Shown here: positions 36,255 through 45,534 of the stretch, piece after piece
How positions within the stretch are numbered: position 1 is the stretch's first letter
Layout of the letters: the number at the start of each line of letters is the position of its first letter
NCBI RefSeq assembly: GCF_022179465.1
Contig: NZ_BPQV01000007.1
Location: 62,001-126,000, forward strand
DNA length: 64,000 nt
Source: Methylobacterium organophilum
GTDB lineage: Bacteria > Pseudomonadota > Alphaproteobacteria > Rhizobiales > Beijerinckiaceae
Direction of reading: 5' to 3'
Position numbers and translations under genes: made by a program
Notes under the pieces: generated by a model
The model's input: the letters and a program-made list of their open reading frames with translations, nothing else
What the model was told of the DNA's origin: nothing
Databases searched by the model: none

Positions 36255-36854
36255 ATGCAGGACGAACCGATCACCCGCCGCCGCCTGGCGACGACGCTGG
36301 CCGCCACCGTGGCCGGGCTCGCCCTCTCCCGCGTTCCGGCCCTGGCGGTCGGCGAGGACATGTCGCGGCCCGATTCCTTCCGCGTTTCCGAGGTCGTCGA
36401 CAACGGCCACCGCTTCTTCGGCAGCGTCTCCCGCGGCCTCGCCCTCACCGTCGAGGAAGCCACGCGCCGCTGGGGCGAGCCCAACGGCTACATCCTCGGA
36501 CAGGAGGCCTCCGGGGCCTTCGTCGGCGGCCTGCGCTACGGCGAGGGCACGCTCTACACCCGCAATGCCGGCCAGCGCCGGGTCTACTGGCAGGGCCCCT
36601 CTCTCGGCTTCGACGTAGGCGGCGACGGCGCGCGGACCATGATGCTCGTCTACAACCTGCCCTCGGTGCGCGATCTCTACCGCCGCTTCGGCGGGGTGAA
36701 CGGCTCCGCCTATTTCATCGGCGGCTTCGGCATGACCGCCGTGACCAATGACGGCGTGGTCGTGGTGCCGATCCGCACCGGCGTCGGCGCCCGGCTCGGC
36801 ATCAATGTGGGCTATCTGAAATTCACAGCGAACCCGACCTGGAATCCCTTCTGA
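36255..36854 (+). CDS. eipA: EipA family periplasmic envelope protein (DUF1134)
   Basis: A 199-residue protein with a twin-arginine-like leader (TRRRLATTLAATVAGLAL, cleavage after about residue 30) and the DUF1134 fold. The body (FFGSVSRGLALTVEEATRRWGEPNGYILG ... GGLRYGEGTLY ... GVGARLGINVGYLKFT) is the conserved EipA core. EipA is a periplasmic lipocalin-like protein needed for envelope stress resistance in Brucella. AGGAGG precedes the ATG by 6 bases, which fixes the start over an upstream ATG at 36189. Confidence 0.93.
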   Translation: MQDEPITRRRLATTLAATVAGLALSRVPALAVGEDMSRPDSFRVSEVVDNGHRFFGSVSRGLALTVEEATRRWGEPNGYILGQEASGAFVGGLRYGEGTLYTRNAGQRRVYWQGPSLGFDVGGDGARTMMLVYNLPSVRDLYRRFGGVNGSAYFIGGFGMTAVTNDGVVVVPIRTGVGARLGINVGYLKFTANPTWNPF

Positions 36855-36998
36855 TTGTATCGAGACACTGGACGATACGGGGAAGGCTTGCCTCGGGATC
36901 GGGATCGCGGGCACAACGGGCCCGCAACCTCGCGCGAGTGACCGCCCGCCGGGCGTCGCGTGTGAGCCTGTCGCGAAGCCGGTGAAGAGCGAGCCCGC

Positions 36999-37733
36999 GT
37001 GATCGAGACCGTGATGAGCTTCGCGCTCGGGTTCCTGCTCGCGAGCCTGTGCGCCCTCCTCGTGCTGCCGGCCGTCAGCGCCCGCGCCGCCCGGCTGACC
37101 CGCCGCCGCATGGAGGCGGCGCTGCCGCTCTCCACCAGCGAGATCGCCGCCGAGCGCGACGCCCTGCGGGCCGAGTTCGCGGTGCTGCAGCGCCGGCTCG
37201 AGCGCAAGGTCGACGAGGCCCGCGCGAAGCGGCAGGCCGACATGGTCGCGATCGGCGCGCGCACCCTGGAGACCGCCGCCATGGCCCGACGGGTGGAGGA
37301 GCGCGAGGCCGAGTTGCAGGCCCGCAAGGCCGAGATCGAAGCGGCTCTCGCCCGCATCGACGGCCTCGACAAGGACCTCGCCGCCCTGCGGAGCGACCAT
37401 GATGTCGGCCTCGCCGCCCTGCAGGCGCTGGAAGCGGCCCATCGCGAGCTCCTCGACGATCTGCGCAGCGCCCGGCGCGAGCGCGAGAGCGCCCGCCGCG
37501 ACCTTGCGGCGCAGCTCGGCGGGGACGGGACAGGCACCGCAGTGCCCCTCTCCGAGCACGAGGCCCTGCTGGCCCGCCTCGACGCCACCGAGCGGATGCT
37601 CTCCGAGGTGCGGGACGCCGATGCCGACCACGATCACGCCGCGCTACGCGCGCGGATCACCGAGGTCGCCGACGCCCTCGCCCACCGCGACAGGCTGCCC
37701 GTGGCCACCCCCTTCGCCGCGGCGCGCGGGTAG
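36999..37733 (+). CDS. Membrane-anchored coiled-coil protein
   Basis: A 244-residue protein of unknown function. The N-terminal 27 residues are a single hydrophobic anchor (TVMSFALGFLLASLCALLVLPAV). Residues 35-165 are a nearly continuous Arg/Glu/Ala coiled coil, then a short Gly/Thr linker and a second helical stretch. The topology, one N-terminal helix plus a cytoplasmic coil, is like YhcB or other envelope-assembly adaptors; this is a resemblance only. The start is GTG at 36999 behind GAAGAGC; no better start exists nearby. Confidence 0.72.
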   Translation: MIETVMSFALGFLLASLCALLVLPAVSARAARLTRRRMEAALPLSTSEIAAERDALRAEFAVLQRRLERKVDEARAKRQADMVAIGARTLETAAMARRVEEREAELQARKAEIEAALARIDGLDKDLAALRSDHDVGLAALQALEAAHRELLDDLRSARRERESARRDLAAQLGGDGTGTAVPLSEHEALLARLDATERMLSEVRDADADHDHAALRARITEVADALAHRDRLPVATPFAAARG

Positions 37734-37911
37734 CCGCTTCTTCCGCTCCCGCTTTCGTGAGCTTACTTGCAGTCGGGCACAGGGACCCGTAAGCAGCGCA
37801 TCCTCACGGATCGTCTTGCCACGACCCCGCGTGCGCCTTGTTTCGAACACGCCCCGGCATCATCGGGGATCTTCCTTCCCCGTTCGCAGAGAAGAACGAT
37901 CGAGACTGCCC

Positions 37912-38190
37912 ATGGCCTTGAAGCTGACGCCGCTCACTGCCGCCCTCGCCGGCACCGCCCTGCTCTTCGCGGGGTCCGCCCTGGCCGAGCCGCAGTCCAA
38001 GCGCGGCAACGAGACCCTCAAGAAATACTGCACGGGGGATTACCTGTCCTATTGCGGCAATCTCGATCCGGACGATCCGGCGACGGATGCCTGCTTCAAG
38101 ACCAACTGGGCGAAGCTCTCCGAGAACTGTCGCCGGGCCATCGACGCCTATCACCCCCAGGGCGCCACCACCCCGCGCAAGAAGAGCTGA
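37912..38190 (+). CDS. Small exported cysteine-containing protein
   Basis: A 92-residue protein with a signal peptide (MALKLTPLTAALAGTALLFAGSALA, cleaved after about residue 25). The mature part has four cysteines (KKYCTGDYLSYCGNLDP..., DACFKTN, ENCRRAI), a spacing like a Cys-rich Golgi-type (GLG1) repeat, so two disulfides are likely. It ends in a basic tail TPRKKS. No neighbour gives a functional hint. Confidence 0.75.
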   Translation: MALKLTPLTAALAGTALLFAGSALAEPQSKRGNETLKKYCTGDYLSYCGNLDPDDPATDACFKTNWAKLSENCRRAIDAYHPQGATTPRKKS

Positions 38191-38271
38191 GACGGCGGCG
38201 TTGCATCCGCGGGCTCGCCTCGGCGAGCGGCAACGGCTAAGCTCATGCCCGTCGAGAAGCCGGACCCTCCG

Positions 38272-38622
38272 ATGCCCGCCCGCCTGCACCGCCTGACGCT
38301 CCTGACCGCCGCCGGCCTCGCGCTGCTCGCCTGCACGGCCTGCGGCCGGCGCGGCTCGCTCCAGCCGCCGGACGCGACCGCCTCCGCACGACCGGAGGGG
38401 TCGGGGACGACGATGCCGGCTTCGCCGCGCAGCCTGCCCAACAGCGTCGGGATCGGCGGCGGCTCGGCCTCGGCGGATCCGGACGCGGTGCGCGAGGGCG
38501 ACGAGCTCGGCCCCTCCGCCACCGCACCCGGCGGCGACGGCCCGCCCGTGCGCACCGGCAAGGGCGCCAAACGCGGCTACACCATCCCGAAGCAGCCCTT
38601 CATCCTCGACCCGATCCTTTAG
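38272..38622 (+). CDS. lptM: LptM/YifL-like lipoprotein
   Basis: A small lipoprotein of 116 residues. The leader (RLHRLTLLTAAGLALLACTAC) ends in a lipobox, with Cys21 or Cys24 as the lipid site; Cys24 begins CGRRGSL, matching the CGxxGPL signature of LptM, which assists LptD maturation. The C-terminus (GYTIPKQPFILDPIL) is conserved in rhizobial relatives. It precedes lysA, the usual order of these genes. A start nine codons upstream is open but the leader fits 38272. Confidence 0.85.
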   Translation: MPARLHRLTLLTAAGLALLACTACGRRGSLQPPDATASARPEGSGTTMPASPRSLPNSVGIGGGSASADPDAVREGDELGPSATAPGGDGPPVRTGKGAKRGYTIPKQPFILDPIL

Positions 38623-38726
38623 CCACAGCGCGTTTTTGCGTGAGGCAGCCCTGGCCCCGCGGCCAGGATATGCTTTAGGCATCTCGCCGCCGCCGCAGCC
38701 GCGGCGGAAGCGAGTTCGGACGCCGG

Positions 38727-39995
38727 ATGCACCATTTCCACTATCGCAACGGCCGCCTCCAGGCCGAGGAGGTCGACCTCACCGCGCTCGCCGCCCAGGT
38801 CGGCACGCCCTTCTACTGCTACAGCACGGCAACGCTGGAGCGGCATTACCGCGTGTTCGCGGAGGCGTTCTCGGGCGACGACGCCCTGGTCTGCTTCGCG
38901 ATGAAGGCGAATTCCAACCAGGCGGTGCTCGCCACTCTCGCCCGCCAGGGCGCGGGCATGGACATCGTGTCCGAGGGCGAGTTGCACCGGGCTTTGGCGG
39001 CCGGGGTCGACCCCAAGAAGATCGTCTTCTCCGGCGTCGGCAAGACCCGCAACGAGATGGCTGCGGCCCTCCAGGCCGGCATCTACTGCTTCAACGTGGA
39101 GAGCGAGCCCGAGCTCGACGTGCTCTCCGAGGTCGCCCTGTCCCTCGGCAAGCGCGCGCCGGTCTCGATCCGGGTGAACCCGGACGTGGATGCCGGCACC
39201 CACGCCAAGATCTCCACCGGCAAGTACGAGAACAAGTTCGGCATCCCGATCACCCGGGCGCCCACGGTCTATGCCCATGCCGCCACCCTGAAGGGCATCG
39301 CCGTCACCGGCGTCGACATGCATATCGGCAGTCAGATCACAGACCTGACGCCCTTCGACAACGCGGCGCGGCTCCTCGCCGAACTCGCCCGCGCACTGAT
39401 AGCCCAGGGGCACACGCTCGACCATATCGATTTCGGCGGCGGCCTCGGCATCCCCTATCGCGAGGACAACGCGCCCCCGCCGGACCCGGCGGCGCTGGCC
39501 AGGATCCTGCGCCCGCATTTCCAGCCGCTCGGCCTGCGCCCCGTCTTCGAGATCGGCCGGATGATCGCAGGCAATGCGGGCATCCTGCTCACCCGCGTGA
39601 TCTACGTGAAAAAGAGCGAGGGCCGCACCTTCGTCATCGTCGATGCGGCGATGAACGACCTGATCCGCCCGACCCTCTACGAGGCCTTCCACGCTCTGCG
39701 CCCGGTGGCAGAGCCCGCCTCCGACACGCCCCGGATCGTCGCCGACGTGGTCGGCCCGGTCTGCGAGAGCGGCGATTACCTCGCCCTGTCCCGGGACATG
39801 CCCGAGGTCGCCCCGGGCGACCTGCTCGCGGTGATGACGGCGGGCGCCTATGGCGCGGTCCAGTCCGGCACCTACAACACCCGCCGCCTCGTGCCCGAGG
39901 TGCTGGTGCGCGCCGACAAGGCCGCCATCGTGCGCCCGCGCCCGACCTACCAGGACCTGATCAGCCTCGACCATCTGCCGGACTGGCTGACCTGA
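38727..39995 (+). CDS. lysA: Diaminopimelate decarboxylase
   Basis: The last enzyme of lysine synthesis: meso-diaminopimelate to L-lysine and CO2, PLP-dependent. It has 422 residues, standard length. The PLP lysine is Lys60 in CFAMKANSNQAVL; HIGSQI, the phosphate-binding DFGGGLGIPY and GPVCESGD with the catalytic Cys are all present. It lies about 100 bases after lptM and is probably transcribed with it. Confidence 0.97.
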   Translation: MHHFHYRNGRLQAEEVDLTALAAQVGTPFYCYSTATLERHYRVFAEAFSGDDALVCFAMKANSNQAVLATLARQGAGMDIVSEGELHRALAAGVDPKKIVFSGVGKTRNEMAAALQAGIYCFNVESEPELDVLSEVALSLGKRAPVSIRVNPDVDAGTHAKISTGKYENKFGIPITRAPTVYAHAATLKGIAVTGVDMHIGSQITDLTPFDNAARLLAELARALIAQGHTLDHIDFGGGLGIPYREDNAPPPDPAALARILRPHFQPLGLRPVFEIGRMIAGNAGILLTRVIYVKKSEGRTFVIVDAAMNDLIRPTLYEAFHALRPVAEPASDTPRIVADVVGPVCESGDYLALSRDMPEVAPGDLLAVMTAGAYGAVQSGTYNTRRLVPEVLVRADKAAIVRPRPTYQDLISLDHLPDWLT

Positions 39996-40112
39996 GCGGA
40001 CACCGCGCGGACCGGGCTGATTTGACCCGGCGGAAGCCGCCCGGCACCATGCTAGCCTGGATGACCGGGCAGGCTGCGCGAGGCGTGCGGCCCCGGTGGG
40101 AGCCACGGACGG

Positions 40113-42797
40113 ATGGCAGGGGTCTTTCGGAAGCGGCCTGAGAGCGGGAACGGGGCGACGCCCGCGGCGCGCCTCGACCGGCTCGTCGCCCGGGCGCGGG
40201 CGGCGGGGCTCGTCGAGCGGGTCTGGCCGATCCTCTGGCGCGGCCTCGGGGTGCTGCTCCTGTTCCTGGCCTGCTCCTGGCTCGGGCTCTGGCTCGATCT
40301 CGGGCCGAGCGCCCGGATCGCCGGGCTCGCCCTCTTCGCCCTGCTCCTCGCCGCCGCCACCCTGCCGCTCCTGCGGGTCGGGCGCCCCGACCGGCGCGAG
40401 GCGCTGGCCCGCCTCGACCGAGAGGCGGCGCGCGCAGGCGGCCTGTCCCACGATCCGGCCTCGACCCTGGAGGACACCCTCGCCGTAGGCCAGACGGACC
40501 CGGCGACGCGGGCCCTGTGGGCGCTCCACCAGCGCCGCGCCGCGGCGCAGATCGCGCGGCTGAGGGTCGGCCCGCCTCGACCGGACATGCCCCGCCACGA
40601 TCCCGTGGCTTTGCGCGCGGGCGTCATCGTGGCGGCTTTCGCCGCCTTCTTCGTCGCCGGCCCGGAATGGCGTGAACGCGTTGGCGCCGCCTTCGACTGG
40701 CGCGCTCCGCCGCCCTCCGCCCCGAATTTCCGCATCGACGGCTGGATCGACCCGCCGCTCTATACCCGGCTGCCGCCGCTCATCGTCACCATGAGCGGCG
40801 CGGCCGCCGAGACCGAGCAGCGCCTGCGCGCGCCGGTCAATTCCACCCTGATCGTGCGCATCGCCGGGCATGGCGAGGCGACCCTGACCCCGAACGCCGC
40901 CCTGACACCGGTGACCCGGGAGGGGAACGGCAAGGAGAAGGACGCCAAGGGGGCGGCCTCCGCCCCCGCCGGATCCGGTCGTGTGCCAGCCCCGAGCGAG
41001 GCGCGCTCGGACCTGCGTGAGGAGCGTTTCCGGCTCTCCGGCGGCCTCGCCGAGCTCTCCGTGGCCACGCCCGGCGCCGCACCACGGCGCCTCGTGATCG
41101 AGGCGATCCCCGACAAGCCGCCGGAGGTACGCCAGATCGGCGGCCTGGAGGCGAATGGCCGAGGCACTTTCAACCTGACCTACCGCGCCAAGGACGATTA
41201 CGGCATCGCCTCCGCGGAAGGGATCGTGGAGCCGCTGAAGGGCACCCGTTCCCTGGTGCCGCCGCCGCATCTGTCCCTGGCCCTGCCCGGCGATCCCTCG
41301 GGCGAGGCGGACGTGAAAACGCTGATCGACCTCACCGACAATCCCTGGTCCGGGGCGCGGGTGCGGCTCTCCCTGGTGGTGAAGGACGAGGCCGGCCAGG
41401 AGGGGCGCACCGCCCCCACCGAGGTCGTGTTGCCCGAGCGGCCCTTCACCCAGCCCCTGGCCCGCGCGCTGGCCGAGGAGCGCCGGCGGCTGGTCACGGC
41501 GCCGGACGAGGACCGCAAGCGGGTGCAGACGGCCCTTGATGCCCTGCTGATCGCCCCCGACCGCTTCACGCCGCAGCCGAGCGTGTTCCTCGGCCTCAAG
41601 ACCGCGACCCGGCGCCTGCGCGCCGCCGACGAGGATGCCGACCTGATCGAAGTGGCCGACCTGCTCTGGGAGATGGCCCTCAAGATCGAGGACGGGGATC
41701 TCTCCGACGCCGAGAAGGCCCTGCGGGCGGCCCAGGACCGCCTCAAGGAGGCGATCGAGCGCGGCGCCTCCGACGAGGAGATCGCCAAACTGACCCAGGA
41801 TCTGAAGCAGGCGCTGGACAAGTTCATGAAGGAGTTCGCCGACAAGCAGCGGCAGAACCCGCAATCGCAGCGCCAGCAGCAGGCCGAGCAGAATCAGCGC
41901 AACGCCAAGACGGTGACCCCCGACGACCTGCAGAAGATGCTCAAGGACATGCAGGAGGCCATGCGCCGGGGCGACACCGCGGAGGCGCAACGCCTGCTCG
42001 AGGAATTGCGCAACGTGCTGGAGAACCTGCAAAGCGCCCAGAACGGCCAGCGCCAGAACCAGTCCAGCGCCGAGATGAACCGCCAGATGCAGGAGCTCGA
42101 CCAGATGTCGCGCGACCAGCAGGAGCTGCGCGACCAGACCTTCAAGGAGGGCCAGGAGCGGCGGGACAGCCAGCAACGCCAAGGGCAGCCGCGCCGGGGC
42201 CAGGGACGGCCCCAGGGCCAGCCGGAGCAGCAGCAGGGCCAGAACGGCCAGGGCGAGCAGGGCCAACAGCAGGGCAACGGCCCATCGCAGCAGGGCCAGC
42301 AGGGGTCGGGGCAGCGCCAGCAGGCCCTGCGCCAGCGCCTGGAGGACCTTCAGCGTCGCATGAAGGAACAGGGCCTGCAGGGCGAGCAGGGCCTCTCCGA
42401 CGCCGAGGACGCCATGCGCGAGGCGGAGGATGCGCTGGGCAAGGGTCAGGACGGCCGCGCCGTCGACGCCCAGGGCCGCGCCCTCGAAGGCCTCAAGAAG
42501 GGCGCCGAGGGCATGCAGCAGCAGATGCAACAGATGGCCGAGGGCGAGGGGCAGGAAGGCCAGCAGCCCAGCGACAATCCCGGCCAGCAGGGCCAGTCGA
42601 GCTCCTCTGAGGACGATCCCCTCGGCCGCCCGACCAAGGGGCGGGACATGAACGGCCGGGCGCGCGTGCCCAACGCCGACGAATCCGCCGTGCAGCGCGC
42701 CCGCCGGATCATGGACGAGCTGCGGCGCAAGCTCGGCGACCCGACCCGGCCCCAGGAGGAGCTCGATTATTTCGAGCGCCTGCTGCGCCGGAACTGA
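40113..42797 (+). CDS. TIGR02302/DUF4175 membrane protein
   Basis: An 894-residue protein of a rhizobial family of unknown function. Three hydrophobic segments lie in the first 185 residues (about 40-60, 65-85 and 165-185). A Pro/Ala region follows, then an Ig-like or beta domain with the Lys/Arg-rich part. From about residue 560 to the end the sequence is extremely Gln/Gly/Glu-rich (repeated QQQGQ-type runs at 575-830) and helical. The family sits beside lysA in several relatives. Function unknown; an envelope or cell-division role has been suggested from context only. Confidence 0.88.
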   Translation: MAGVFRKRPESGNGATPAARLDRLVARARAAGLVERVWPILWRGLGVLLLFLACSWLGLWLDLGPSARIAGLALFALLLAAATLPLLRVGRPDRREALARLDREAARAGGLSHDPASTLEDTLAVGQTDPATRALWALHQRRAAAQIARLRVGPPRPDMPRHDPVALRAGVIVAAFAAFFVAGPEWRERVGAAFDWRAPPPSAPNFRIDGWIDPPLYTRLPPLIVTMSGAAAETEQRLRAPVNSTLIVRIAGHGEATLTPNAALTPVTREGNGKEKDAKGAASAPAGSGRVPAPSEARSDLREERFRLSGGLAELSVATPGAAPRRLVIEAIPDKPPEVRQIGGLEANGRGTFNLTYRAKDDYGIASAEGIVEPLKGTRSLVPPPHLSLALPGDPSGEADVKTLIDLTDNPWSGARVRLSLVVKDEAGQEGRTAPTEVVLPERPFTQPLARALAEERRRLVTAPDEDRKRVQTALDALLIAPDRFTPQPSVFLGLKTATRRLRAADEDADLIEVADLLWEMALKIEDGDLSDAEKALRAAQDRLKEAIERGASDEEIAKLTQDLKQALDKFMKEFADKQRQNPQSQRQQQAEQNQRNAKTVTPDDLQKMLKDMQEAMRRGDTAEAQRLLEELRNVLENLQSAQNGQRQNQSSAEMNRQMQELDQMSRDQQELRDQTFKEGQERRDSQQRQGQPRRGQGRPQGQPEQQQGQNGQGEQGQQQGNGPSQQGQQGSGQRQQALRQRLEDLQRRMKEQGLQGEQGLSDAEDAMREAEDALGKGQDGRAVDAQGRALEGLKKGAEGMQQQMQQMAEGEGQEGQQPSDNPGQQGQSSSSEDDPLGRPTKGRDMNGRARVPNADESAVQRARRIMDELRRKLGDPTRPQEELDYFERLLRRN

Positions 42798-42868
42798 CGC
42801 GCTCCTGCCCTTCGCCGCCGCGCATGGCATAAGCGCGGCCGCCTCCACCGCGAGAGATCCGACTCCCG

Positions 42869-43054
42869 ATGTCCGCCGACACCCTCGTCCTGATCGCCTG
42901 CCTCGCGGTGGCCGTCGTGCTGCTCTTCGGCCTCGTCAACATGTTGCGCGGGGGCAGCGCGAATCTCTCGCAGAAACTGATGCGCCTGCGCGTGCTGCTT
43001 CAGTTCTTCGCCATCCTGTTCATCATGGGCGTCATCTGGTGGCGGGGCGCCTGA
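42869..43054 (+). CDS. Twin transmembrane protein (HIG1-like)
   Basis: A 61-residue protein with two membrane helices (LVLIACLAVAVVLLFGLVNML and VLLQFFAILFIMGVIWW) joined by a short basic loop (SANLSQKLMRLR). This is the small twin-TM family of alphaproteobacteria, similar in topology to HIG1 domain proteins associated with cytochrome oxidase. It lies 71 bases after the TIGR02302 gene on the same strand. Confidence 0.85.
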   Translation: MSADTLVLIACLAVAVVLLFGLVNMLRGGSANLSQKLMRLRVLLQFFAILFIMGVIWWRGA

Positions 43055-43251
43055 GGCAGGGGCATCGACAGATCCGCGCGTTTTTCACGCTTGTGGCATG
43101 GCGCGAGGAACCGCTCACGAGGGGTGACGCGGGGCGTTGCGAAGCAGCCGCCGTCTCCCTTCGTCGGGCACGGCAATGCAGCGATGAGGACGGTGTCCGC
43201 ACGCCGATCCATCCTCGCCGCGCGATGACAAGGGAGCCGGTGGCCGCGCAT

Positions 43252-43524
43252 TCAGGCGGCGGGGTGGCTTGCCTCGCCCGGACGGGGAAGCCGCAGGAGG
43301 AGGAAGCGGAAGACGGCCCCCTCACGGGATTGGTCCTCGACCCGATCCCCCTCCTCCCGGACGGCGTTGGGGATATCAAGGCCGGCCAGGGGATCGCTGG
43401 CGCGGACGACGAGGCGCTGGCCCGGCCTCAACGCCCGCAAGGCCTTGCGGGTGCGCAGCGCCGGCAGGGGGCAGCGCAGGCCGACGAGGTCGAGTTCGAG
43501 GGCAGGGGCGTCGGCCGGGGGCAT
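43252..43524 (-). CDS. TusA-like sulfurtransferase
   Basis: A 90-residue TusA/SirA-family protein. The core motif is DLVGLRCPLPALRTRKALRAL, with the catalytic Cys in CPxP, and it continues with GQRLVVRASDPLAGLDIPNAV, the usual second half. TusA carries persulfide sulfur to tRNA thiolation or molybdenum cofactor synthesis. The C-terminus ends with a short extra helix (FLLLRLPRPGE). It is 74 bases downstream of the glycine/tyrosine-rich gene on the same strand. Confidence 0.88.
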   Translation of the reverse strand: MPPADAPALELDLVGLRCPLPALRTRKALRALRPGQRLVVRASDPLAGLDIPNAVREEGDRVEDQSREGAVFRFLLLRLPRPGEASHPAA

Positions 43525-43598
43525 GCCGGCCCGATAGCACGAAAACGCCCCACCGCCTCGAGGGCAGCAGGGCGCGATCGAAGCGTCCGTAGGGCAGC

Positions 43599-44006
43599 TC
43601 AGTAGCCCCAGCCGTAATAGCCCGGATAGCCGCCGTAGTAGCCGTAGCTCACCGGGCGCCCGTAATAGCCGTAGCCGACGGGACGGCCGTAATAGCCGTA
43701 ACCATAGGCCGGGTAGCCGTAGCCGCCGTAATAGTAGTCCCGGCGGGCGGCACTCGCCGCGAGGGCACCCCCGATCAGGCCGAGGGCAGCGCCGGCGAAG
43801 AGAGCGCCGCCGACATTGCCGCGGCGATAGCCGTAGCCGCCGTAATAGCCCCGGCGCCAATGGACTTGGTCCACGGTGCCGTTGACACCGCCGACCAGAC
43901 CCTTGCCCGCGGCGGGAAGCGGCGCGGCCTGGACGGGGACGAAGGTGGTGAAGGTCATCGCCGCGACGCCGAGGCCGGCGACGGCGAAGGTGCGGATGCG
44001 CGACAT
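43599..44006 (-). CDS. Exported glycine/tyrosine-rich repeat protein
   Basis: A 135-residue protein with a signal peptide (residues 1-28, ending VQAAP). A Gly/Ala hydrophobic stretch (GGALFAGAALGLIGGALAASAA) at 65-88 may be a membrane segment. The C-terminal third is made of Gly-Tyr repeats with a 9-residue period (GYGYYGRPV twice, then SYGYYGG), ending YYGWGY. Such proteins occur in the envelope of methylobacteria and other alphas and are of unknown function. Repeats are visible also at DNA level. Confidence 0.8.
   Translation of the reverse strand: MSRIRTFAVAGLGVAAMTFTTFVPVQAAPLPAAGKGLVGGVNGTVDQVHWRRGYYGGYGYRRGNVGGALFAGAALGLIGGALAASAARRDYYYGGYGYPAYGYGYYGRPVGYGYYGRPVSYGYYGGYPGYYGWGY
43612..43710. 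repeat. 27-base tandem repeats inside the Gly/Tyr-rich gene
   Basis: Minus-strand units encoding GYGYYGRPV recur with 27-base spacing; the plus-strand core CGTAATAGCCGTA is seen twice, 27 bases apart. The repeat is coding and unrelated to CRISPR. Confidence 0.7.
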
Positions 44007-44166
44007 GGGAGCAGAACTCCGTCAGTGAATCTTCCACCGCACAAACGATAACCTATGACAAACCGTTCCTGTGCTTGCGCCTGCCTCACGCGCGGGCGCG
44101 CGGCTCCGGTGCCGAACCGCACATGACGGGCAGGCGGGCGGGGAGGAAGAGGGACGGAATCGCGCC

Positions 44167-45534
44167 TCAGAACGTGCAGGTGTCGAAGGCCGGATCGACG
44201 GAGCGCTCCCAGGGGCCCTCGTAGGCGGCGAGCAGATCCTCCGCATGGCTGCGGCCGGCGGCGATAATCTCTTCCAGGGGCTGAAGGTAGATCGTCTCGT
44301 CGCGACCGGAGGCGTCGCGGCGCGCCCGCGCCTGCAGGCCCCGACGGGCGATGGCGATGGCCTCTGCCGCGACCGTACCGAGGCAGCGCCCGTCGATACA
44401 GACTTTGAAGCCGAGGCGAGGCACTCCGGAGCGCATCGCCTCTCGCTCCGAAGCGCTCCAGCCCTTCACCAGATCCCAGGCCGCGTCGAGGGCCGCCTCG
44501 TCGTAGAGCAGGCCGGTCCAGAAGGCGGCCTGGGCCGCGATCATCCCCGCGTCGCCGACATCGGCCCCGCGCATCTCCAGAAAGCGCTTGAGCCGCACCT
44601 CCGGGAACACCGTGGAGGCGTGGTTCGCCCAGTCCGAAACCGTGGCGCGCTCGCCGGGCAATTGCGCTAACCGGCCGGCCATCAGGTCGCGGAAGGAGGC
44701 GCCGGCCACGTCGTGATAAGTCTCGCCGCGCTTTACGAAATACATCGGCACGTCGAGCAGCCAGTCGACATAGGCCTCGTAGCCGAAGCCTTCGTCGAAG
44801 GCGAAGGACAGCATGCCGGTGCGGTCGGCATCGGTGTCGCGCCAGATCTCCGAGCGGCGGGAGAGGAAGCCGTTGGGGCGCCCATCGGTGAAGGGCGAGT
44901 TGGCGAAGAGCGCGGTGGCGATCGGCTGCAGGGCGAGGCTGACGCGCATCTTGCGGGCCATGTCGGCCTCGCTGCAGAAATCCACGTTCACCTGCACGGT
45001 GGCGGTGCGCAGCATCATGTCGAGGCCGAGGCTGCCGACTTTCGGCATGTAGGCATGCATGATGCGATAGCGGCTCTTCGGCATCAGCGGGGTCTCTTCC
45101 CGCGTCCATTTCGGGCTCATGCCGAGATCGAGGAAACCGATGCCGAGGGGATCGGCAGCGCGCTTCACCGCGGCGAGATGCTCGGAGAGTTCGGCCACGG
45201 TGGCGTGCACGTCGGGGAGCGGCGCGCCGGAGAGTTCGAACTGGCCGCCGGGCTCGATGGAGATCGCTCCGCCTTCGGCGCCTGCGAGGCCGATGATGTT
45301 GCCCGCATCGAGGATCGGCTCCCAGCCGGTCTCACGGCCGAGCCCCTCGAGCAGGGCGCGGATGCCGGTGTCGCCGCCATAGGGCACCGGCTGGCGGGTC
45401 GCGCGATAGAAGGGGACCTTCTCGTGCTCGGTGCCGATGGCGAACGAATCCGCGGGTTTCTCCCCGGCGGAGAACCACTCGATCAGCTCGTCCCGCGTGG
45501 TGAGCGGGGTGGTGTCGGACGTATCGCGCGCCAT
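44167..45534 (-). CDS. gshA: Glutamate-cysteine ligase
   Basis: The first enzyme of glutathione synthesis, joining glutamate and cysteine with ATP. It has 455 residues, in the range of the plant/rhizobial-type enzyme. Residues 20-120 hold GTEHEKVPFY, PVPYGGDTGIRALLEGL and the substrate loop AISIEPGGQFELSGAPL; residues 160-200 read RYRIMHAYMPKVGSLGLDMMLRTATVQVNVDF. The ATG at 45534 follows GAGG by 6 bases. The longer open frame upstream overlaps a permease gene and is not used. It is consistent with GST genes elsewhere in the window. Confidence 0.95.
   Translation of the reverse strand: MARDTSDTTPLTTRDELIEWFSAGEKPADSFAIGTEHEKVPFYRATRQPVPYGGDTGIRALLEGLGRETGWEPILDAGNIIGLAGAEGGAISIEPGGQFELSGAPLPDVHATVAELSEHLAAVKRAADPLGIGFLDLGMSPKWTREETPLMPKSRYRIMHAYMPKVGSLGLDMMLRTATVQVNVDFCSEADMARKMRVSLALQPIATALFANSPFTDGRPNGFLSRRSEIWRDTDADRTGMLSFAFDEGFGYEAYVDWLLDVPMYFVKRGETYHDVAGASFRDLMAGRLAQLPGERATVSDWANHASTVFPEVRLKRFLEMRGADVGDAGMIAAQAAFWTGLLYDEAALDAAWDLVKGWSASEREAMRSGVPRLGFKVCIDGRCLGTVAAEAIAIARRGLQARARRDASGRDETIYLQPLEEIIAAGRSHAEDLLAAYEGPWERSVDPAFDTCTF

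Noticed and set aside
38619-42848. A 1,409-codon open frame on the minus strand opposite lysA and the TIGR02302 gene
   Set aside because: Low-complexity Leu/Ala/Gly-rich antisense shadow; the plus-strand genes have clear families.
43612-43710. Possible CRISPR-like repeats
   Set aside because: The repeats are in-frame coding units of a Gly/Tyr-rich protein with no spacers.
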